From positions 1-5,579 of the forward strand of contig CAKSOR010000202.1 in NCBI GenBank assembly GCA_934477985.1: DNA of 5,579 nucleotides, in the 5' to 3' direction. Origin of the DNA: an uncultured Eubacteriales bacterium (GTDB lineage Bacteria; Bacillota; Clostridia; Oscillospirales; CAG-272). Shown here piece by piece: positions 1 to 4,213 of this stretch (position 1 is the stretch's first letter; every line of letters starts with the position of its first letter). Made by a program: the position numbers and the translations under genes. The notes beneath the pieces are model-generated. The model was not told the DNA's origin. It searched no databases and saw only the letters and a list, made by a program, of their open reading frames with translations.

Positions 1-417
1 ATCCTCGAGATAGTCGCGATAGCCGAGTCGACACCCGGTCCGATCGCGGTAAACTCAGCGACATTTGTAGGCTACCGTGTCGCGGGATTCTTCGGGGCGC
101 TGGCGGCGACTCTCGGAGTCGTTCTGCCGTCCTTCGCAGCAATTTCGCTGATCTCGCTTGTGCTGTCAGAGTTCGAACACCTGAAGCCGGTGAAATACGC
201 GTTCTTCGGCATCCGCGCGGGAGTTCTGGCTCTGCTCGTGAAAGCGCTTGTCACTATGATAAAGAAGTCCGAAAAGAAGCCGGTCGCGCTGATAATCTCG
301 CTCGGGGCTTTCATCTTCGCCGGGCTGCTCGGAGCAAACGTGATACTTGTGCTCGCCTGCGCGGCGGCTCTCGGACTCGCGAATTCTGTATATGAGGCGC
401 GGAGGGCAGGCAGATGA
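1..417 (+). CDS. Chromate transporter (CHR) family half-size protein, 5' end missing
   Basis: Open from base 1 in frame 1 to the TGA at 415-417, giving 138 visible residues. The fragment begins ILEIVAIAESTPGPIAVN. The ESTPGP motif and the following VG..GA..ATLGVVLPSF segment are hallmarks of the CHR (ChrA) family of inner-membrane anion transporters. Alignment with the downstream paralogue, whose ESTPGP is at residues 51-56, suggests about 42 N-terminal residues lie outside the window, for a full length near 180. That length fits a short-chain, single-domain CHR protein rather than the two-domain ChrA of about 400 residues. Hydrophobic segments follow ESTPGP and recur near the C-terminus, which ends in a basic tail (YEARRAGR). 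Its stop overlaps the start of the next CHR gene by 4 bp (ATGA, 414-417), so the two are co-transcribed and probably assemble as a heterodimer, as known for short-chain CHR pairs such as B. subtilis YwrA/YwrB. The substrate (chromate, sulfate or another anion) cannot be decided from sequence. Confidence 0.92.
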   Translation: MLEIVAIAESTPGPIAVNSATFVGYRVAGFFGALAATLGVVLPSFAAISLISLVLSEFEHLKPVKYAFFGIRAGVLALLVKALVTMIKKSEKKPVALIISLGAFIFAGLLGANVILVLACAAALGLANSVYEARRAGR

Positions 418-980
418 TACTACTTGAACTGCTTTTCACCTTCATGAAGATCGGCGCGTTCACCTTCGGCGGGGGCTACGCGATGCTTCCGCTTATCGAG
501 GCTGAGGTCATATCGCACGGCTGGCTCTCGGAGGAGGCGCTTGTCAACTTCATCGCGGTCAGCGAATCGACGCCCGGTCCGTTCGCGATAAACATCTCAA
601 CATACGTCGGAATGGAGACCGCTGGGATACCCGGCGCGCTGGTGGCGACCTTAGGCGTCGTGCTGCCGTCCTTCGTGATAATCCTGATTGTCGCGCGGAT
701 ATACGAGGCTTTCAGGAAGAATAAGATTGTCAGCGGCTGCATGTCGGGGCTGAAACCCGCGGTTGTCGGACTGATCGGAGCGGCGATGCTGTCGGTAGGC
801 TCAACGGTGTTTTTCGGCGGAAAATTCAGTCTCTCGGCGTTCAGCTCACCGGCTTTATGGGTGTCGCTCGGGATATTCGGGCTGATGACCTTTCTGTCCT
901 TCAGAAAAGTTCATCCGATCGTGGTGATCGGGCTGTCGGCGCTGCTCGGAATCATATCCGGTTACCTCGGCGTCGTCTGA
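414..980 (+). CDS. Chromate transporter (CHR) family half-size protein, second of pair
   Basis: A complete protein of 188 residues starting at the ATG that overlaps the previous gene's stop (ATGA). The start is supported by this coupling and by a GGAGGGCAGG purine-rich stretch just upstream (401-410). The N-terminus carries the CHR signature FTFGGGYAMLPLIEAEV (residues 16-32), then GWL (36-38) and ESTPGP (51-56), followed by the GALVATLGVVLPSF membrane segment (about 74-87). Further hydrophobic helices lie at roughly 87-95, 114-135, 148-163 and 168-188. It is a single CHR domain, half of a classical ChrA, and is homologous to the partial gene upstream: both contain ESTPGP and ATLGVVLPSF. The two presumably act together as an inner-membrane anion exporter. 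Chromate efflux is the family's named activity, but many gut homologues have no tested substrate. No clear terminator follows; a weak hairpin lies at 989-1002. Confidence 0.95.
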   Translation: MILLELLFTFMKIGAFTFGGGYAMLPLIEAEVISHGWLSEEALVNFIAVSESTPGPFAINISTYVGMETAGIPGALVATLGVVLPSFVIILIVARIYEAFRKNKIVSGCMSGLKPAVVGLIGAAMLSVGSTVFFGGKFSLSAFSSPALWVSLGIFGLMTFLSFRKVHPIVVIGLSALLGIISGYLGVV

Positions 981-1031
981 ACTTGTCAGAAATAAACATT
1001 TCAGGTCATATCGAGCGTGTTTTTTAAAAGG

Positions 1032-1070
1032 GCTTGACAAGCGTTCCTCCGTCTGATATAATTGTGTCAG
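1032..1070. promoter_or_regulatory. Candidate operator dyads overlapping the GH99-like gene promoter
   Basis: Two dyads overlie the core promoter. GCTTGACAAGC (1032-1042) is a perfect 5+1+5 inverted repeat that contains the -35 box. CTGATATAATTGTGTCAG (1053-1070) is an 18-bp imperfect palindrome (14 of 18 positions symmetric) that contains the -10 box and the expected start point. Repressors commonly bind such positions. The regulator is unknown; the nearby TetR-type protein is one candidate. The symmetry could partly be chance, because TTGACAA and TATAAT are themselves partly self-complementary. Confidence 0.35.
1034..1062 (+). promoter_or_regulatory. Consensus SigA-type promoter of the GH99-like gene
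   Basis: TTGACA at 1034-1039, a 17-bp spacer and TATAAT at 1057-1062: an exact match to both housekeeping hexamers with optimal spacing. The start point is expected near 1069, leaving a leader of about 25 nt before the ATG at 1094. Such a perfect promoter would be strong unless repressed, and dyads lie across both hexamers (see the separate entry). The promoter is 53 bp beyond the CHR stop, so the GH99-like gene has its own transcription start. Confidence 0.87.
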
Positions 1071-1093
1071 TAAAAAATCAAAGGAGAACCGTT

Positions 1094-2323
1094 ATGTACA
1101 ACATAAAACTCTACGACCATGTCCCGAAGCCCGACCCCGCGAACAGCGGACGCATCGTCGCGGCGCACTACTACCCATCCTGGACTCGCGGCGACAACAC
1201 CCTGAACCACGAATTCGAGGACAACTTCGACTACCCGGAGCGCACTCCGCTCGCCGGATTCTACGAGGATCACAACCCCGAGGTCATCGACTGGGAGATC
1301 AAGTGGGCGCTCGAGCACGGCATCAACTGCTGGATCTACTGCTGGTACAGGAAGCGCGAGAACATGGGTAAGCCGATGACTCCCGACGCGCTGAGACTCG
1401 GTAGAGGACTGCACGAGGGGCTTTTCAGAGCGCACTGGCGCGAAATGATGAACTTCGCCATCATGTTCGAGGCGTCGACCCGCTGGGGCGCGTGCGACTA
1501 TGAGGATCTCATGGGCAACGTCCTGCCCTTCTGGTTCAGAGAGTATTTCAGCCGCCCGAACTACCTGAAGATCGACAACAAGCCGGTCGTCTTCATCTAC
1601 GACCCCCAGCAGCAGCTCCGCGATCTCTTAGGCGGCGAGGAAGGCATGAAGAAAGCTCTCGACGATTGCCGCGAGGAGGCGACGAAAAAGGGCTTTGACG
1701 GAATGATCTTCGCCGAGCTCGCTAAGGAATGGAACGAAGACCCGATTGAGGGCACAAAGAAGCGCGGAGTCGATTTCTGCTTCCGCTACATAAATCACCC
1801 CTGGTCGAATGAGCTCGAACAGCCGAGCGCCGAAGCCTATGAGCTCGAGTACAAGAACAATCTGAAGCTTCTCGCGAAAGACCCCTACCGCTTCGTAACG
1901 ACTGTCAGCCAGTTCTGGGATCCTGAACCGCGCATCAAGGGGCTTCCGGCAATAAATTACAAGCCGAACTACTATTACCTGAACTTCAAAGACTACAGAA
2001 AGCTTCTCCGCGTGACGAAGGATATCTGCGACGGCGCGCCTGAGGACTCGATCGCGCATAAGATGATCATGGTCGACAATGTCAACGAGTGGGACGAGGG
2101 ACACTACCTCTTCCCGTCCTACCGCTTCGGATTCAAGCACCTCCAGTGCATCCGCGAGGAGCTGACCGACCGCGAGAATCTCCCCGACTACCGCATGCCG
2201 CAGGAGCTCGGCTTCGGACCCTACGACGAGGCGTGGGGAGGCAGAGACCTCGATCTCTCGGCACACAACGACCGGAAGTTAGACAACGGCGAGTTCACTC
2301 ACCACAGATATTTCACATTATAA
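1094..2323 (+). CDS. GH99-like / WbsX-type (beta/alpha)8 protein, probable cytoplasmic glycosidase
   Basis: 409 residues from the ATG at 1094, which sits 7 nt after a strong AAGGAG (1081-1086). An in-frame TTG at 1034 is excluded because it is part of the -35 box. There is no signal peptide or membrane segment, so the protein is cytoplasmic. Family signs, in order: AAHYYPSW near the N-terminus (23-30), a GINCWIYCWY strand (76-85), YLKIDNKPVVFIYDP (157-171), a VSQFWDPEPR segment (271-280) where WbsX proteins have a W-D-N motif, and NVNEWDEGHYLFP (329-341). NEWDEG places Glu332 and Glu335 three residues apart, as in the catalytic pair of GH99 endo-alpha-mannosidase/mannanase enzymes (motif NEWHEG). 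WbsX-type proteins were first called glycosyltransferases from O-antigen clusters, but their fold is GH99-like. A tail of about 40 residues after the core (LGFGPYDEAWGG... to THHRYFTL) is unassigned. The gene is monocistronic, with promoter 1034-1062 and terminator 2326-2366. The substrate is unknown; mannose-type glycans are a weak guess from GH99. Confidence 0.85.
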   Translation: MYNIKLYDHVPKPDPANSGRIVAAHYYPSWTRGDNTLNHEFEDNFDYPERTPLAGFYEDHNPEVIDWEIKWALEHGINCWIYCWYRKRENMGKPMTPDALRLGRGLHEGLFRAHWREMMNFAIMFEASTRWGACDYEDLMGNVLPFWFREYFSRPNYLKIDNKPVVFIYDPQQQLRDLLGGEEGMKKALDDCREEATKKGFDGMIFAELAKEWNEDPIEGTKKRGVDFCFRYINHPWSNELEQPSAEAYELEYKNNLKLLAKDPYRFVTTVSQFWDPEPRIKGLPAINYKPNYYYLNFKDYRKLLRVTKDICDGAPEDSIAHKMIMVDNVNEWDEGHYLFPSYRFGFKHLQCIREELTDRENLPDYRMPQELGFGPYDEAWGGRDLDLSAHNDRKLDNGEFTHHRYFTL

Positions 2324-2325
2324 AG

Positions 2326-2366
2326 AAAAACGAGGGCGTTCCTGACGGTGCGCCCTTTTGTTAATT
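2326..2366 (+). terminator. Probable Rho-independent terminator of the GH99-like gene
   Basis: Just after the TAA (2321-2323) an A-rich run leads into an AGGGCG/CGCCCT stem (2333-2338 with 2351-2356). The 12-nt loop region can be tightened further by CC/GG pairing (2341-2342 with 2347-2348) around a TGAC tetraloop. It is followed by TTTTGTTAATTTTTT. The GC-rich stem, the following T-rich tract and the position 10 nt after the stop fit intrinsic termination. It would insulate the TetR gene, which has its own promoter. Confidence 0.78.
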
Positions 2367-2379
2367 TTTTGTGAAGCGG

Positions 2380-2408
2380 TTGACATATCAATCAGTGTGT
2401 GGTACAAT
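2380..2408 (+). promoter_or_regulatory. SigA-type promoter of the TetR-family gene
   Basis: TTGACA at 2380-2385, 17-bp spacer, TACAAT at 2403-2408, one mismatch from consensus. The expected start is near 2415, giving a leader of about 37 nt. An imperfect 12-bp dyad TTGACATATCAA (2380-2391) covers the -35 box, and TATG-TTG-CATA (2410-2420) lies over the start point. Either could be an autoregulatory operator, which is common for TetR-family genes, but both are short. Confidence 0.8.
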
Positions 2409-2451
2409 ATATGTTGCATAACGCAAGTCATCAAACGAAAGAGGAAACAAA

Positions 2452-2991
2452 ATGCCGCGCAAAGCCAGATTCACAAAGGAAGATTTCATAAACACCGCCC
2501 TTTCCATCGCCCGGGAGAGCGGACTTTCGGCGATAACCGCCCGCGAGCTCGCGAGCCGCCTTGAGTGCTCAACCCGCCCGATGTTCACCTGCTTCGACTC
2601 GGTCGACGAGCTGCGCGAAGAGGTCGCCAAAAAGGCGTCGGAGAGCTTTTACTCCGCGCTGAGAGCCGACGGCGGCGACCCGTTGACAGCGCTCGGACTG
2701 TCAATCCTCGGGTTCGCCAAAAGCGAGCCAGGGCTCTGGAGCGTCCGCAAATCGGCGGGAATTGACCTTGGCGGCTTCACCGGGACGATAGCAGACGCGT
2801 ACAGCCTGACCGACGAACAAGCCGCTCACGCGCTCAGTGTGACCGCCGGTTTCTGCCTCTGCGAGCCGACCGAGCTCATGTTACGCCAGGTGATTTTCGC
2901 CGAACTGAAAGCCCTGCGTGAAGTCTCTGGCTACCTGAAAGGCGAGTTCACAAAGCCGCGCCAGAGGCAGTTCGCGAGCTGGATAGACTGA
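2452..2991 (+). CDS. TetR/AcrR-family transcriptional regulator
   Basis: 179 residues, a normal length for the family. The ATG at 2452 follows AAGAGG (2439-2444) with 7 nt between. The N-terminal DNA-binding domain occupies about residues 5-60. MPRKARFTKEDFINTALSIA forms helix 1, and the helix-turn-helix spans about 26-48 (SAITARELASRLECSTRPMF). A family-typical stretch follows, in which an aromatic residue precedes a short turn and the next helix (FDSVDELREEV, 48-58). The C-terminal part (about 65-179) is the variable ligand-binding and dimerisation region. It holds two Cys residues in FCLCEPTE (134-141) and gives no clue to the ligand. The usual role is a ligand-relieved repressor of its own and nearby genes. 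The gene lies downstream of the GH99-like gene but is separated from it by a terminator and has its own promoter. It converges with the AraC-family gene across 79 bp. The target is unproven. Confidence 0.92.
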   Translation: MPRKARFTKEDFINTALSIARESGLSAITARELASRLECSTRPMFTCFDSVDELREEVAKKASESFYSALRADGGDPLTALGLSILGFAKSEPGLWSVRKSAGIDLGGFTGTIADAYSLTDEQAAHALSVTAGFCLCEPTELMLRQVIFAELKALREVSGYLKGEFTKPRQRQFASWID

Positions 2992-3070
2992 CGACGCCCG
3001 CAAATCAGCGTTTGGAAACGGCTTTCGTACAGTCTCCCGGAGCCACGGAACTCCGCGGCGCAACGGTAAC

Positions 3071-4090
3071 TCAGACTCCATTCTTCCGCCAGACCGACGG
3101 CGGCACGCCGTAGCGCTCCTTGAACTTCCGATGAAAGAACTCACGACAGCCGAAACCCGCCTCGACCGCGATCTGTTCAACCGGCATCTTAGTGGTCGCG
3201 AGCAGCCTTGCGGCGTGGTCGAGCCTGAGATTTTCGATGAGCTCGGTGAAGCTCTGCCCGGTCTCCTGCCTGATAACCCGAGAGAGATAGCTCTGCGTGA
3301 GATGGAACTCCTCCGCGAGCTCATCCAGCTTCACCGTGCGGTACTCGGCGCGTATCCTGGCGATCAGCTTTCCGCGCCGGCTGAGTCCCGACGAGGTGTT
3401 GACCGTTCCGGCGTGGCGGTCGACCAGCGTGCAGAGGAGCTGGGTCAGCAGAGCCTCCTTCATCATCGGGTCGGTCGGGGCTTCCCTGACCTCGTGGTAG
3501 CGCATCCTGAGCAGCATCCCGGTTATCTCGGGATCGTCGGCGTCAAAGCTCAGCCAGCCGCAATTCTCGTCGTAAAGCGCGCTTGAAAAAAAGCTCGCGA
3601 GCAGTGTGTCAGACCTTAAAAGCTGCCTGAATATCGAGTCGAAATCGGTCTTGCGGAGAATTATCTTCAGCAGAATCGCGTCGTCCGAGAAGACCTCGAC
3701 GCGGTGCACAACGCCCGGCGACAGAACGCAGATCTTTCCCGGCACAAGCCTCAGCTGTTCGCCCGAGATGACCGCCCTTCCCTCTCCGGCAACCTGGCAG
3801 ATGATCTCGAAGAACTGATGCGAGTGCAGCTCGTGGCGGTCATATTTCAGGTGGCGCAGAATATGTACGATGTTGCCCGGCTCGAAGACGCTCTCCTCGA
3901 AGCTGAACGCGTAGTAATCGTAGTCGGCGGACGCCCTGCCCTCCTTCATCGCGAGCTCGTCCGGCGTCAGGTCGGTAAGGAGCTTAGTCATGAGTTCCGC
4001 GGAGAAAGGCGCCCTCTCGCGCCGGATGACCCGGTCCTCGACCGGAGAAAGCGGGACTTTGGTGGCAGGTGCGCCGTAAATTTCCTTCAA
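3071..4090 (-). CDS. AraC-family transcriptional regulator with N-terminal cupin sensor domain
   Basis: Modelled as 339 residues from the TTG at 4090 (complement) to the TGA at 3071-3073. The start is uncertain. The frame extends to a TTG at 4183, but that codon is the -35 box of the gene's own predicted promoter. A GTG at 4129 has no Shine-Dalgarno sequence, whereas the TTG at 4090 is preceded by GAGGGAG (4102-4108, spacing 11 nt). With the chosen start, an AraC-type cupin (about residues 70-145) carries HELHSHQFFEI with His86, His89 and His91, then GEGRAVISGEQLRLVPG and a Pro-Gly-x-x-His turn (SPGVVHRVEV). A helical linker leads to two helix-turn-helix units, about 253-278 (VKLDELAEEFHLTQSYLSRV) and 302-328 (VEQIAVEAGFGCREFFHRKF), ending in the family motif YGVPPSVWR. 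Such proteins usually bind a sugar in the cupin and activate a nearby catabolic gene. Divergence from the GH gene at 4214 makes that gene the likely target. Confidence 0.92.
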   Translation of the reverse strand: MKEIYGAPATKVPLSPVEDRVIRRERAPFSAELMTKLLTDLTPDELAMKEGRASADYDYYAFSFEESVFEPGNIVHILRHLKYDRHELHSHQFFEIICQVAGEGRAVISGEQLRLVPGKICVLSPGVVHRVEVFSDDAILLKIILRKTDFDSIFRQLLRSDTLLASFFSSALYDENCGWLSFDADDPEITGMLLRMRYHEVREAPTDPMMKEALLTQLLCTLVDRHAGTVNTSSGLSRRGKLIARIRAEYRTVKLDELAEEFHLTQSYLSRVIRQETGQSFTELIENLRLDHAARLLATTKMPVEQIAVEAGFGCREFFHRKFKERYGVPPSVWRKNGV

Positions 4091-4120
4091 TTCTGAATCA
4101 TCTCCCTCGAAAAGTGCAAG

Positions 4121-4148
4121 ATCGGTCACAAAACTGTGCCGAATCGGT
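4121..4148. promoter_or_regulatory. Candidate AraC-type operator: ATCGGT direct repeat, 22-bp period
   Basis: ATCGGT occurs at 4121-4126 and again at 4143-4148 in the same orientation, 22 bp apart, about two helical turns. The second copy ends 2 bp before the -35 box of the GH promoter (4151-4156). Relative to the predicted start near 4186 the copies lie at about -65 and -43, the usual place for an AraC-family activator with two direct half-sites. Bound protein would also cover the AraC gene's own start region. Only six bases repeat, so chance is possible. A small CACA-AAAC-TGTG dyad (4127-4138) lies between the copies. Confidence 0.35.
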
Positions 4149-4150
4149 AC

Positions 4151-4179
4151 TTGTATTATATCACATTTTATGGTATAAT
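4151..4179 (+). promoter_or_regulatory. Promoter of the divergent GH gene
   Basis: TTGTAT (4151-4156), 17-bp spacer, TATAAT (4174-4179). The -10 is perfect and the -35 matches TTGACA at four of six positions, consistent with a promoter that benefits from an activator. The start is expected near 4186, with a leader of about 28 nt that holds AAGGAG (4201-4206) before the ATG at 4214. It occupies the same DNA as the minus-strand promoter. Confidence 0.8.
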
Positions 4180-4183
4180 ACAA
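4155..4183 (-). promoter_or_regulatory. Promoter of the AraC-family gene
   Basis: On the minus strand, TTGTAT (complement of 4178-4183), a 17-bp spacer and TATAAT (complement of 4155-4160): the same hexamers and spacing as the plus-strand promoter. The start is expected near 4148, leaving a leader of about 57 nt to the TTG start at 4090, or about 19 nt to the GTG at 4129. It rules out translation from the TTG at 4183. Confidence 0.75.
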
Positions 4184-4213
4184 GTACTACAAATAAATTC
4201 AAGGAGAAATCTT

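Larger units (their letters stand above)
4147..4187. repeat. Perfect 14-bp inverted repeat carrying back-to-back promoters
   Basis: GTACTTGTATTATA (4147-4160) is the exact reverse complement of TATAATACAAGTAC (4174-4187), separated by 13 bp (4161-4173). Each arm contains TTGTAT read in one direction and TATAAT read in the other, overlapping by two bases. The repeat therefore builds two mirror-image promoters. It is centred at 4167, within the AraC/GH intergenic region. It has no GC-rich stem or U-tract typical of a terminator, so a DNA-level role (promoter plus operator symmetry) is more likely than an RNA hairpin. Confidence 0.9.

Noticed and set aside
1..980. Tandem CHR genes as a single two-domain ChrA broken by a frameshift.
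   Set aside because: The ATGA overlap, the complete N-terminal signature in the second gene and the normal half-size length fit the known short-chain CHR pair arrangement.
982..1026. Possible terminator after the CHR pair: hairpin GAAAT-AAAC-ATTTC (989-1002) and a T6 run near 1020-1025.
   Set aside because: The stem is only five AT-rich base pairs and the T-run is about 17 nt beyond it, so it does not form a convincing intrinsic terminator.
1628..2266. Long minus-strand open frame (212 codons) opposite the GH99-like gene.
   Set aside because: It is a shadow of the GC-biased codon use of the real gene: no ribosome binding site and no recognisable domain, while the plus-strand frame has clear family motifs.
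3007..3057. Hairpins between the convergent TetR and AraC genes: AGCGTTT/AAACGGCT (3007-3023) and CGGAG/CTCCG (3038-3055).
   Set aside because: Short stems, one with a bulge, and no T-tract on either strand. A bidirectional terminator is possible but not supported.
3071..4183. Full-length 370-residue version of the AraC-family protein.
   Set aside because: Its TTG start is part of the predicted -35 element and upstream of the expected transcription start, so it could not be translated from that promoter.
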